Assembly (NCBI GenBank): GCA_026214975.1
Contig: CM047805.1
Coordinates: 185,195,333 to 185,259,332, forward strand
Direction: 5' to 3'
Source of the DNA: Gentiana macrophylla
Taxonomy: Eukaryota; Streptophyta; Magnoliopsida; Gentianales; Gentianaceae
DNA: 64,000 nucleotides
The notes below the pieces were generated by a model, which saw nothing but the letters and a program-made list of their open reading frames with translations, did not search any database and was not told where the DNA came from. A program made the position numbers and the translations under genes. Of the stretch, positions 1-10,622 are shown in pieces. The number at the start of each line of letters is the position of its first letter. Position 1 is the first letter of the stretch.

Positions 1-609
1 TTTCTATTAAAATTGATGATATAAGTGGCGCCTACATTTTGTGATAAATTAGGAAAAGAAATTTTCCTAGATTATGTCACATGTGTAATTAGTTAATTAT
101 TTATTTGTTGGATAATTAATGGAAAAGAGATAAGAGATTGTTTTTTTTGTGAATTATCTCTTATCTTATGACAAATATCTTTTCCTTATGGGAATAGGTA
201 ATTGTGGTGTAAAAAAGATAACTCTCTTTACTAATTATTTTCCTATATAAACAGAGTTCCTCCCAACACAATGACACACTTTAATTGGCTCCAAATTATA
301 ATAAAAGGAAGAGAAAAATTAGTGTCTCGTTCTAGTCATTAAGAGAAGAAAAACCTAGGGTTTTTCTTGGAGCATATTCGAGGAGGTTCTACGGCGAGGA
401 TCGACGTCCACCAGTCGTCGTTTGGAGATACAATCCGTAAGATCACGGCTTCTCCCTTTATTATGCGAATCATATCGTGGTAAAATCGTAAACGAATCTA
501 ATTCGTAGCTTTCGCTGTGCAAAATCGAGTGTCTCGATCGGTGCTGTGAATCAGATCTGACGATCCAATTATGGATCGGATCCAGATTCGGGTTTCTGTA
601 TATCCAGCA
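1..609 (+). mobile_element. 5' LTR of Cop-A copia element (right-hand part)
   Basis: This is the right-hand part of a long terminal repeat whose left part lies outside the window. It aligns with 36701-37341, the end of the 3' LTR of the same element, through the AT-rich U3, the TATA box and the terminal ...TATCCAGCA. The LTR ends in CA at 609 and is followed directly by a copia-type primer-binding site. The two LTRs differ by several indels: a block near 340-375 is absent from the right LTR, and a block in the right LTR near 37130-37190 is absent here. That much divergence fits an old insertion and agrees with the decayed internal region. Confidence 0.9.
244..251 (+). promoter_or_regulatory. 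TATA box of the Cop-A 5' LTR
   Basis: TATATAAA sits in the U3 part of the LTR, about 365 bp before the LTR end. The partner LTR has TATATAAATAG at the matching position (36953-36963). It is the likely core promoter for the retrotransposon transcript. This is inferred from motif and position; no transcript evidence is available. Confidence 0.6.
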
Positions 610-611
610 TG

Positions 612-629
612 TGGTATCGGAGCCAGGTT
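612..629 (+). other. Primer-binding site (initiator Met-tRNA) of Cop-A
   Basis: TGGTATCGGAGCCAGGTT begins 2 bp after the LTR end. It matches the complement of the plant initiator Met-tRNA 3' end (TGGTATCAGAGCCAGG...) with one mismatch. This is the usual primer for plant Ty1/copia elements, and it fixes the LTR edge and the + orientation. Confidence 0.9.
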
Positions 630-904
630 AAGGCGGTTTTGCGATCTTGATTGCATAATTAATTAATAAGGAGTGGAATAGAATAAAAAAATTGCATCTT
701 TTAATTTAATTTATGCGATTGAATGTTTGGTTGACGAGATGGATTGGGGTTGGTACCTGTTTACCGTTAGATCTATTATAAACCCGTTTTTCGGGTATAG
801 GATATCATGTAATTTAATTTTGCAATTTAATTTTCTGCAATCTACAATATATTTTTTTTTTCCGGCCGGCACCCATTTATTTACTGGGACCCAGTCTTCA
901 TCAG

Positions 905-990
905 ATCAATGAGCTAACACAGTGGTCAAGTCATATATTCAATTGCGCGCAGACCCAAGTTCGAATCCCCTTGACCAGATTAATTTTAAA
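905..990 (+). repeat. tRNA-derived SINE-like head
   Basis: An A-box-like motif (TAACACAGTGG, 915-925) and a B-box (AGTTCGAATCC, 958-968) stand 33 bp apart in the order and spacing of an internal RNA polymerase III promoter. An AT-rich tail follows. It may be a SINE inserted in the Cop-A leader or a tRNA-like motif belonging to the element. No flanking duplication was identified. Confidence 0.45.
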
Positions 991-1183
991 AAAAATTTTG
1001 ATTTGTTTTTCGGTTCAATAAATAAATAAATAAATACGAACGAAAAAAAATAAAATATGAACGGAAATTTGTTTTCTTTTTCGGTTCAACAAAAAAAAAA
1101 CGAACGAAAAAAAATTAAAATACGACCGGGAAAAAAAACGAAAACAAATACAAAAGGGGAAAAAGGGGCGGATGCTGCTGCTT

Positions 1184-1240
1184 GGATTCAAACTCGGGTG
1201 GTGATGAAGGAAGAAGGAGACTCTTACCAACTCGGCTGGA
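1184..1240 (-). repeat. Second tRNA-like A/B-box pair, opposite strand
   Basis: Read on the - strand, an A-box-like segment (CCGAGTTGGTAAGAG, 1221-1235) is followed by a B-box-like segment (GAGTTTGAATCC, 1184-1195). This is the order of a tRNA-derived SINE head. It faces the + strand pair at 915-968. A purine-rich low-complexity tract lies between them. Confidence 0.4.
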
Positions 1241-1636
1241 GCAGTTTTTGATAAAGGAACTAGAGCGGAAAATACAATACCTGAGCTGGCTGAAGAAAAT
1301 AGTAGATTAATATTTTTTTTATGCTTAGGGTTCATTCAATTTATAGACTAGATGCGGGAAGTGCAACTATCCATCTCAAATGGTTTATTTTTCGCATTTA
1401 TTTTCTTGTATGATTATTTATGTGATATAATCATGTCATGCATCATATTCATGAATTTCACTTCTAGCATATGCATACATGTAGAAAATTAATATTGACA
1501 TTGATTAGACATGTATGAAAACGATAATTAATTTAGATTAATAATAAATCAAATTAATTAAGAAAACGGAATTTTATCGGGAAATAAAATTCACATGATA
1601 AAAATAAAAATTTACTCGGTAAGTTTGTTTTTGGGA

Positions 1637-2230
1637 TCTAAAATTCTTTGAGAATTTCGATTATGTAGTGTTTACATAAATAGAATTTTATTAATCAAAA
1701 TTTGGAAAATCGTGAAAAGATTGGACACTAACTAGACGGTATTTGGAACCGATAAGTTGGTGATTGCTTTTCATGATTTATTATTTTTCGATTATTGGAA
1801 AAATTCTGAGATCCTAATTTTTTATCATGACAAGATTAGGACTTTAAAATTCTTTAGTGAATTTTAATTGTGTAGTGTCTACACAAGGATTTTCTATCGA
1901 AAAAATTGGAAAATCATGAATATAGTGTCGCTAGTTAGACGGTATTTGGAACCGATAAATTAGTGGGAGCTTTAAATTTTGTGATTTATTGTTTTTCGAA
2001 TTATTGAAAATCATTAGTCCTAATGTATTAGGATTATAAATTTCTTGATGAATTTTAATTGTGTAGTGTCTACACAAAGAATTTATAAATCCATTAAATT
2101 GGAAAATCGTGAATATAGTGATACTAGTTAGACTGTATTTGGAACCGATAAACTAGTGGGAGGATTAAATTAAATATTCATGATTTATTGTTTTTGGATT
2201 GTAAGAAAATTCTAAAATCCTAATGAGACT
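1637..2230 (+). repeat. Three degenerate ~200-bp direct repeats in the Cop-A leader
   Basis: Each unit holds an AATTTCGATTATGTAGTGT-like segment, a GGAAAATC(G/A)TGAA segment, the phrase TAGAC(G/T)GTATTTGGAACCGATAA, and a CATGATTTATT-like stretch. The GGAACCGATAA phrase recurs near 1745, 1949 and 2140, so the unit is about 190-205 bp. The copies carry many substitutions and indels, so the repeat is old. Confidence 0.8.
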
Positions 2231-2784
2231 GCCTAATTTTCAAAATAACGAGTGGGAGCGGGGAAGGTGACAACCGACCCCACGGCCTCTACTGTTGACA
2301 CAAGCACGTGAGAGAATGGTGCCGCTTTGATTTCAGCCCCCTTCGGATGGCCTTCACCTCTATCAAAATTCAAGGCTTGGTTTCCGAAAGGATAGGATTT
2401 TGAGTATTCGTCGGGTCACTGACCTACCCTTCGCGGCATACTCGGGGTCTACTTAAAAATCAAAGCAATAGTCACACTCTGTAGGTATTTTTGGAAATAT
2501 CTTGGCTGAAAAAGGAAGGTAATCAACAATTAAATCGGGATGTCTGATTCTCAGTTAATTGTTGAGAGAGATTGTCTCAATTTAATCGTCACATCTTTGA
2601 CCTACCCGTCGGCGGCACTGAGGTGTGAGATTAAATCCTTGGAATGGTAAGATAAGTTGCAAGCATGACATCACGTTTATAATTCCTAAAATCATTATTT
2701 GTTGTGGTGTATGATTTGATTTATGTTTCTGTCAAAAAAAAATCACAACTACATATCATCTCAATATATCTAAATGCTAAACAC

Positions 2785-4395
2785 TGTCTCGAATTTTATC
2801 TAATGAAAAATAAACAAGTAATAAAAATAAATCCGGTTTACCCCAAGTGCAGGGATCGTAGTATAGATGTTAATACCGGAGTTGAGTCCACAGGGAATCG
2901 AGGTTGTTTACCTAGTTTTTATCTAACTAACCTATAGATGTCACAACTACTATTACTAAAATTATAAGAAAATAAAAACGATTTATACGTAACAAACTAA
3001 AAACGAAAATAACAAAAGTAAACTGGACGGAAGATTAGAAATCTAAAGCCAGGAAACGTGATTACGAACCAAATTATCTAAAATAATCTATTCTAAAACC
3101 TAAACATGCAGTAAAAAGTTCTAACTTAGCTAAGCAATTCAAGTTCAAGTGATTTTAATCAATAATTTAACGAACGAACAAGCAATTGATCCACCAATTC
3201 TATAACATTCAATTTCTCCTCTAGATTATCTAGTGATTTTTAATAAAAGTTGTGATTCACCTAACAAAGGTATGAGCTCCTAATCTCTTAGAAAGTTAAA
3301 TCTATCAATCTTTTATCTTTCGATCCTAAAGATTAACGCTTTTATATCCAATGTGTGAAATTTCTCAATTTAATCTAAAATTCAACCTAACAACTCTCAT
3401 TAATTAGATTAAAGATCTAATCTTTACTACGGTGATCTAGGGTTTAATCACGATTCTCATCAACATTAAACATCAAACATGCAAAGATCTCTCGATTCAA
3501 ATTGCATAAAAACAAGTAAAACATAATAAAGATGCAACTTTTAATAAAAACTCACAAGATAATCCAAAGGTGAAATCAAAGTGTTGATAGAATGGCTTCA
3601 CAACGCTTGTTCCAAAAGCTTTTAGCCTCTAAGCATCGCTTGAATACTCAAATAGCTTCATGAAGTACATAAATTTGAAGGAATTTATCTAAGAATTAAA
3701 AAGCATAAAAACTATCTAAGAAAGGTGCAAACCACAAGGAAAGACGCCCCCAGGGTTCTTGTGGCGCCAGAAATAATTAGGTTCTATTTAGGGTTGAAAA
3801 AACACGCCTATTTATAGAGTTTTAAGTCGGTTTCGCTAGGTCGGCGTATGGGCGCTCGTCTCGAGTCTTGAACGCGCCCGTCCATTCTGCATAAAATCTT
3901 CGAGTCGGCCGAAGTCATGTCGACGCCCGTCCCAATGTAAATTTGGGCGCTTTCGTTTGCAAAAATCTCAATACTCTAAATCCACTATTTCTTCCTCGGG
4001 CGCCCGTTCGATTCCTCAACGCCCGTCCATCCGGCGGAGCTTCAGATGCTCGTTCAGTTTACTTCAAATCCGGTTTTCATCTCTATCTTTATCCGACTTC
4101 ATCTTTATCCTTTTTCTTCCATGTAAATCCTCACTTGAACATCTTTTAAACCTCTTTTAAGCCAAATTCGTGTATCTACAAGATATAAAAAACATTGCAA
4201 AGTGTAAAATCATTCAAATCGATAGAAAATCAACAATAAAACCTCATAATTCAACCAACTTTGCGATTAAACCATTACAAACATCACTTGCTTAATAAAT
4301 CAAATAAACGTTCACTTTCTATGCAAAACATCAGAGTATAGAGGAAAATTGTTACGAAAAAGAACGATATAAATCATAGAAAATCACCCTAAACA
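2785..4395 (-). mobile_element. Solo LTR of an Athila-like gypsy family (copy 1)
   Basis: A 1611-bp LTR with TG...CA ends (TGTCTCG...CTAAACA) is flanked by a perfect 5-bp target-site duplication, AACAC, at 2780-2784 and 4396-4400. No internal region accompanies it, so it is a solo LTR left by LTR-LTR recombination. It shares with the nearby Athila LTRs the left-end phrase ACCCCAAGT.. ..GGATCGTAGTATAG and a TATA box (CTATTTATAG on +, near 3808). It also has a cluster of GACGCCCGTCC-like motifs at 3840-4060. A second solo copy of the family lies at 38292-39787. It splits the gag region of Cop-A. Confidence 0.92.
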
Positions 4396-4527
4396 AACAC
4401 GATAAATTGACTGATGATGACTTCGTAAAAGTGGAACAGTAACAAGAACGTTGAACTCATAAATCGAGAATGCAACTAATTTTCGGTAGTGGATCCTCCT
4501 CTTGAGCCTTCAAACTTAAGTGACATA
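4396..4527 (+). pseudogene. Fragment of Cop-A gag between two insertions
   Basis: This is the short stretch of host copia sequence between the solo LTR and the Athila array. Joined with the sequence before 2785 it reads as a weak Gag-like frame (pattern LT.D.FVKWK). It ends at the Athila target site ACATA and resumes at 25785. Its value is mainly as a marker: it shows both insertions hit the same copia gag about 130 bp apart. Confidence 0.6.
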
Positions 4528-6117
4528 TGTTCGGTAAAAACGTGTTTTAAATTTATAAACCGAAACACCCCAAGTATAAGGATCGTAGTATAGGATGTTT
4601 ACGGGTCGTCCTAAGGGAGTGGAATGTCTATCGGATTCAAATATGAATGTGTATCCATTATGTCACGATTATGAACTAAACTACTAAACTAAGGCTGAAA
4701 CTAACTAAAACCTAAACCTAAGAATTAAAACTAAAACAAGAATAAAAACAAGCTGAAAAATAAGAAAATAAAGCCAGATTTAGCGTTCACTAAAGTGAAC
4801 GAGCGTCCAAAACTAAACCTAATGGACGAGCGTCTGCTATTGCGGACGAAAGGCCTGATTATGAATCAAGCGAAAATTGCGTAAAAACAAAGAGGAAACT
4901 AGGGTTTATAAAACTAAAACTTAAACTAAACTTAATCTAACGATTTGATTAAAACAATTAAAGGAAAACACAGCGAGGCAACGAATCCACCCATCAACCA
5001 ACAACCCCCAACTAGATGGTGATCTAAGATGTAGTTTTTAGTAGTGATTTATTCACGAATCCAATTAAATATCTTCAATCAAATTCTAGGGTTTCGTTTG
5101 TCTTTTCAAATAAACTAAACATACAATCAACCCGAAATCACGAGATCGTTTCCAAACTCTTACTCAACTAAACATGCCTAATCTCTTATAACATGATTAG
5201 ATGCATTACTTTGAATAAAATCAAACTCAAATAAACATACTTTCATATATTGATTCAAGCATAAAATAGACATAGATCGTTTCATCAAATCTTAATTCAA
5301 TAAAACTTAAACAACATAAAACAGATCCAAAGTAATGAAAAACTATGAATTAGACTCACTAAACATAAGCATCGAACTCCTCTAGTTGGTTTGTGTTGTT
5401 GATAGGCTTCCTCCGTCGACTCATCGCAGCAGGCTTTTAGCCAACAATCATGTTGAAGATGATTGTTGGTTGGGAGATTTGCATCTCTCGTGAAATTAGG
5501 GTTCTCGGCCGCAGCTTTTTGGTGAATTTGCGATCTCAATTATGTGGTATATGAATTAGGGTTGGGGCTGCCGCTTTATTTATAGAGTTTCAAGTCGGTC
5601 GTGGTTAAGTCGGCAACGGACGCTGCCTGGTCTTATGGGCGCCCGTCCGAATACACGACGCTGAGTAAACGCTCGCTCATCCTCCGTCCGAACTCTCTCG
5701 AATGTAAAACACAATTCGGACGCTTTCGCCCATCATATCAACGCCCGTCTGGAATGGACGCTGCACGAACGCTCGTCCAAGATGCTGAGGATCGGATTTC
5801 ATCATCTTTATCCAATTTCTTCAAGCCAATTCCAACTCTATCTTGAATAATTCGACTTGAGCTTCATTTATCCTCTTTATATGCACGAAAATTAACTCCT
5901 ACATGATAAATAAACAATGCAAAAATGTAATAAAATCCAAATAATAATAATTCCATTAAATCAACACTTAAAATCATCAATTTTGCATACAACCCTCTTA
6001 AAATCATCTTTATTAAATAATTACACTTAAACCCTTAATTCTCATGTAAATTATGCAAATGTGGGGAAAATAATAATGAAATAAACCCTTAATAATCATA
6101 TAAATATGGCCTTAACA
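4528..6117 (-). repeat. Athila LTR 1 (3' LTR of copy 1)
   Basis: 1590 bp, starting TGTTCGG and ending TTAACA on the + strand; read as transcribed it begins TGTTAAGG and ends CCGAACA. The U3 promoter (TATAAATAAAG, complement of 5574-5585) is preceded in the direction of transcription by a cluster of GACGGGCGTCC-like motifs (5600-5790). Differences from LTRs 2-4 are concentrated in that CG-rich cluster. The AT-rich remainder is practically identical. Confidence 0.93.
5574..5585 (-). promoter_or_regulatory. Athila U3 TATA box (LTR 1)
   Basis: CTATAAATAAAG on the - strand lies about 535 bp from the start of the LTR as transcribed, just downstream of the CG-rich motif cluster. The same box is present in LTR 2 (15411-15422), LTR 3 (25230-25241) and the duplicated LTR (31813-31824). 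The solo LTRs have equivalents near 3808 and 39235. It is probably the core promoter; function is inferred. Confidence 0.6.
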
Positions 6118-6134
6118 ACACCCCCACACTTAGC
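6118..6134 (-). other. Terminal polypurine tract, Athila copy 1
   Basis: On the - strand GCTAAGTGTGGGGGTGT directly precedes the LTR start TGTTAAGG. This is the expected position and composition for the plus-strand primer of a gypsy element. The same tract is at 15958-15974 in copy 2. Confidence 0.85.
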
Positions 6135-7094
6135 TTTTTGTACGTCCTCGGACAAAACAATCAAAACTATAGCTCAACTTTCATGCAATCCACATAGATC
6201 TCTAACTCACGTAACAAAAGATACAACAACTATAGCAAATGATACCAACACGTAGAGATAGATTCGTGTAAGTGTGACAAGCCGTTCTCAATCTAGCAAG
6301 CCTTTCAAAGAAATATCCTCTCGTAAATTCCAATGACTATCCTAGTAATGTAAGACGATGTAATAGCTCCACTCAAAGCCTTCCCACGCACTCAAAGAGG
6401 ATAATCCCTACAGCATATCATGCGGTTTATACTGGGTATAAGATCCATGATAACAAAGACTTCACTTTTATTTTTACTCATCATTTTTCAAAATTTTCAA
6501 ATTTGACGCATATCAGAATAAGCTCTTACCCATCATAGTAGAATAGGACATTTCGTGATAACACCCTACCTTACTCAAATCATAAGGTAGCTATAAACTG
6601 ACTATCGTGAGCTATTGGTCATCATAGTGGTATAGGACATACGAGGTATACCCTACCGCACTCAAATCATAAACCAGCTTCCGACAAACGTATTTATTAA
6701 TAATTGCTCACTCACTTCATTCATTCACTTTTCAAAGTCATAAGTTACATCTCACCTATCACATTCAAACTTTATGATATTCACAGCACACGGTCTAACT
6801 AAGGTGTAACTATACCGACCTTCCTAAGATAAATCATTAAAAATAATGAAAGGATATAATTCAAAAGTCATGCTTCAAAATCAAAGGCTTTCGTGAGTGA
6901 AAAAACGAAACTATCTCCATAAAAGTAAAACATGCTATAATTATCTCACTAAGTCACATACTATCATCGTTAGAAAACTACAACTAGCAAGCATCTAGTT
7001 CCAATTATATGCTCGAGACTCACAAAAAATTTAAAATTCCGCAAAAATTTAACTTTCACTCATATTTCAAAGGATATAGCATAAAAACATACCC
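6135..7094 (-). other. Non-coding segment between the two Athila polypurine tracts, copy 1
   Basis: About 960 bp with no reading frame of note, placed where some Athila relatives carry an env-like gene. It contains a direct repeat of about 89 bp starting at 6531 and 6620 (CATCATAGT.G.ATAGGACAT..., CTCAAATCATAA). It is nearly identical to 15975-16930 in copy 2. No env-like membrane segments can be seen. Confidence 0.7.
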
Positions 7095-7115
7095 AAACAC
7101 CCCCCCACACTTAGA
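7095..7115 (-). other. Internal (second) polypurine tract, Athila copy 1
   Basis: On the - strand the sequence ATCTAAGTGTGGGGGGGTGT resembles the terminal tract (CTAAGTGTGGGGGTGT). Similarity continues on the 5' side, with a TGAGGACATAA-like phrase matching CGAGGACGTAC. It lies about 980 bp upstream of the 3' LTR. It could serve as a second plus-strand initiation site or be a relic of duplication of the LTR-adjacent segment. The copy-2 equivalent is at 16928-16948. Confidence 0.6.
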
Positions 7116-7433
7116 TCACATTATGTCCTCAAAATGTGCAAATATAAAAGAAAAGAAAACTTAGCTGGTTTCAACAGTGGTTGTCGGATGAAAGTTGGCA
7201 GAGGTCAGGCCGGAGCATGAATATACCGCAACAACTCGAATAGACAACACTGGACAGTAGTAACTCGAATAGACAAAACACTTACAATGAACGTAAGAGG
7301 AATAACCATCAACACAAAATCAACTAAAGTATTATTACTAAAACAATAAAACAAAACAAGAAAAGAAAACAAACAAAGAAAACTATGTTGCCTCCAGGAG
7401 CGCTTTTTTAATGTCAATAGCTTGACACAAAGT

Positions 7434-8840
7434 TCAAAAGATCAACCCGGATCGGGCCACTTTGGTTTGACTACCGCCACCTCGATGATCGTAATCGAGA
7501 GCCTTTGGGGCGGAAATGATTTTCACCACAACAACAAGTCAAGTGCGCAATAAGTTCATTAAACTTCTCTGTCCAAACTACACCGACTCTCTTCTTCTTT
7601 GCTCTTGCGCACGATAGGCATAGACATAGTGGTATGATCGGAAGTGTCGTGAGAAGGTACCTCACGGGTGGATATAGAACGTCATCATCATCGACTCAAA
7701 GAAATAAGATGGAATCTCTTCACAAATCATGACATCGTATTTCTCATCTCTTCTTTGGAAATAAAGAAGCTCGGCTTTTCCTTTGGTTGCCCAAAATATT
7801 TCTTAAGTCGATGGCCATTCACTTTAAAAAGCTTGATTACCATACCCGTTCAAAGTAATTACTCCACTAGGATTAACCTCGAGAATCTCAAAGGGACCGG
7901 ACCACCTAGACTTGAGTTTACCCGAAACAGTGAAGTCTAGTATTATAGAGTAAAGCCATTTCACCAACTTTGAATTCTCGGTCCTTGATCTTAGCGTCAT
8001 GGAGTATCTTAGTTCTCTCCTTGCTGAGCTTAGCATTCTCGTATGCACGGAGTCTGAATTCGTCGAGCTCGTTCAATTGTAACAATCTTTTCTCCCCACA
8101 GAGTTGGCTATCAAAATTTAAGAATTTAATTGCCCAGAAAGCTCTGTGTTCAAGTTCGACAGTAAATGACAAGCTTTGCCATAGACCATTTGGAAGGGTG
8201 ACGTGCCCATCGGGTCTTGAATGCGATGACGATAAGCCCACAACGCGTCATCCAACTTCAGACTCCAATTAGATCGATTATTGTTCACGGTCTTCTCCAA
8301 AATTCTTTTCAAGCTCTGGTTGCTTACCTCGACTTGGCCACTAGTTTGAGGATGATATGGTGTACCAATCTTATGTTTGACACCGTATTTCTCAAGGATC
8401 TTGTCAAGCGGCGCATTGCAAAAGTGAGTACCTTCATCACTAATGAGTGCTCTTGGGCGACCGAATCTAGTAAAGATATTCTTTTGCAAGAATTTCTTTA
8501 CAACCTTGTGATCATTAGTTTGAGTAGCTATGGCCTCGACCCACTTTGAAACATAATCCACACAGATTTGAGGATATACTTATTACCACATGAGGATGGA
8601 AAGGGTCCCATAAAATCTATGCCCCAAACATCGAAAACTTCACATTCAAGAATGGGCTTAAGTGGCATTTCCATCCGACTACTCTGCCGTCCCGTTCTCT
8701 GCACCTATCACAACCTTTACAAAAGGCTTCGCATCTTTAAACAGAGTCGGCCAAGAGAATCCAAATTTGAAGAATCTTTGCAACCGCCTTCGGTGTTCCA
8801 TAGTGACCTCCGGTAGGACCGCTATGGCATTGTTCTAAGA
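7434..8840 (-). pseudogene. Athila integrase, copy 1 (frameshifted)
   Basis: Integrase part of the gypsy Pol polyprotein, which inserts the cDNA into the host genome. Reading leftwards there is a zinc-binding H..CHSGPTGGHYG segment near 8835-8796. The catalytic core follows, with [18 protein letters not shown] (Asp of DDE) and [16 protein letters not shown] (Glu of DDE) between about 8560 and 8310. A C-terminal GPF-type module (LKSRWSGPFEI) lies near 7925-7880, and the stop is at 7434-7436. The frame breaks several times, for example around 8150-8230, 7920-7950 and 7640-7680. Many breaks are absent from copy 2, which has its own. Not functional as assembled, but see the note on CG/CHG-limited indels. 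Confidence 0.85.
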
Positions 8841-9099
8841 TATCCCACTGATCATGCTCAGGAACACACCTTCGAAGCAACCCATCCTTACAGACCTTGA
8901 ACAAATAAGGATCTTCCCATACGAGATATTTAAGATCAGAAAAGAACTTCTTCCTCTCCTGATACGTCATATCCTCTAAATGACCACTCGCTAAATAGTT
9001 GACATAGTCAGCATACCACGGCCTAACCGTTTCAAGCTTCATCAATTGCTCAGTCGGAAAATCAATGCCTATATCATTGTGATTCTCTGCACCCTCATT

Positions 9100-10620
9100 T
9101 ACTAAGCGAGATAAATGATCAGCCACAATATTCTCACTACCTTTCTTATCTTTAATCACAAGGTCAAACTCTTGTAGAATTAAAATCCATCGAAGTAACC
9201 TTGGTTTTGCATCCGCTTTATCCATAAGGTAGCGTAAAGCTGCATGATCTGTCCATACAATCACTTGAGACCCGAGAAGATAGCTTCTAAACTTGTCAAT
9301 GGCAAAGACGACGGCTAAGAATTCCTTCTCAGTCGTAGTATAATTGCATTGAGCCGGGTTCAAGGTGCGGCTCGCATAATAAATGGGCCTGAACCTTTTA
9401 TCAACTCTTTGACCTAAAACCGCGCTTTCACGGCATAATTAGAGGCATCGCACATCAACTCGAAGGCTTGGTCCAAATAAAAAACTAAAATAGGGCACTC
9501 GATAAGCTTGTCCTTCGAGACAATTGAAAGCTTCCTTGCACTTCGCATCGAACAAGAATTCTACATCTTCTTTCAAGAGATTTGATAAAGGCTTGGCAAT
9601 CGTAGAAAAGTCTCTAATGAAACGCCGTAGAAGCCAACGTGTCCTAGAAAACCTCGCACTCTCTTTCACTTGCTTTTGGGTACGCCATCTTTTCAATGGC
9701 TTCAACCTTAGCCTTATCAACTTGAATACCAAAGATTGGACACCTTATGTCCCAAAACGATTCCTTCGTCTACTAGAAAATGGCATTTTTCCCAGTTAAG
9801 CACCAGATTTTTCTCAACACAACGTTGGAGTACCATATCTAGGTTCTTCAAGATTTCATCAAAGCTACCGCCGTAGACTGAGAAGTCATCCATGAAGACC
9901 TCCATGCATTTCTCAACAAGTCCATCAAAAATGGCCAACATGCACCGTTGAAAAGTCGCGGGTGCATTGCACAGACCGAATGGCATTCTACGAAAGGCAA
10001 AAGTACCAGATGGACACGTAAACGTGGTCTTTTCTTGGTCATTGGGGTCGATGGCTATCTGGAAGTAACCAGAGTATCCATCGAGAAAACAATAATACTT
10101 ATGACCACTCGATCGCTCAATAAGTTTGGTCAATGAAGGGTAGGGAAAGTGGTCCTTGGCAAGAACCTCATTAAGTCTACGATAGTCAATACTGACTCAG
10201 AGCGCGATCACGAGACGTAGGGCAACTTCCTCCCTTTTTCATTCTTTTCAACAAGATAATACCGCCTTCTTTGGCACAACTTGAGTAGGGTCGACCCACT
10301 CGCTATCGGCGATTGCATAGATGATTCCCATGTCAAGCCACTTTATAACCTCCTTCTTGACAACCTCCTGCATATGCGATTCGGTCTTCTCTGAGGTTGT
10401 CTAACCTTTTTAGCTCCTCCTCCGCTCGGATTTTATGCATGCATATGTCCGGGCCGATCCTCGGATATCACCCACTTGCCAACCGAACGCGAGGATATTT
10501 TTCTTAAGCACTTCTATCACCGTGTGCTTCTTGCTCAGGTCGAGTTTCAAGAAATGATCAAAGGCAATTTATCTCCATCCTTAAGAAAGATATACTTAAG
10601 GTGTTTGGAAGCGGTTTGAG
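9100..10620 (-). pseudogene. Athila reverse transcriptase and RNase H, copy 1 (frameshifted)
   Basis: RT and RNase H domains of Pol. From right to left: an N-terminal segment with DPEQEAQL-like residues near 10530, the palm motif YYCFLDGYSGYFQIAIDP, then FGLCNAPATFQRCM. The catalytic FMDD is encoded at 9885-9896 and is followed by SVYG. Thumb residues (VRGFLGHVGFYRRFIRDF type) are followed by RNase H with TEKEFLAVVFAIDKFRSYL, the TDHAALRYL stretch and the closing ADHLSRL near 9120. FMDD instead of YxDD is normal for Athila. Breaks near 10130-10250 and 9430-9700 interrupt the frame. Confidence 0.9.
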
Positions 10621-10622
10621 CT

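Larger units (their letters stand above)
630..2784 (+). other. Untranslated leader and start of gag of Cop-A
   Basis: This AT-rich stretch has no long reading frame. It holds two tRNA-like pol III promoter motif pairs (915-968 and, on the other strand, 1184-1235). Three degenerate repeats of about 200 bp lie at 1637-2230. From about 2230 to 2700 there is a more GC-balanced segment with phrases typical of long copia leaders. A Gag-like reading begins around 2720 and is interrupted by the solo LTR at 2785. No host gene is visible. Confidence 0.6.

Noticed and set aside
1015..1335. 106-codon open stretch on the - strand in the Cop-A leader
   Set aside because: It reflects low-complexity A/T sequence and a tRNA-like motif; no protein family signal.
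3943..4160. Open stretches inside the first solo LTR
   Set aside because: Caused by the CG-rich motif cluster of the LTR; shifted and absent in the second solo LTR.
6531..6700. Direct repeats considered as a CRISPR-like array
   Set aside because: Two long units without spacers inside a plant retrotransposon; no CRISPR array exists in this window.
6135..7094. Possible env-like gene of Athila
   Set aside because: No open frame or membrane segments in either copy.
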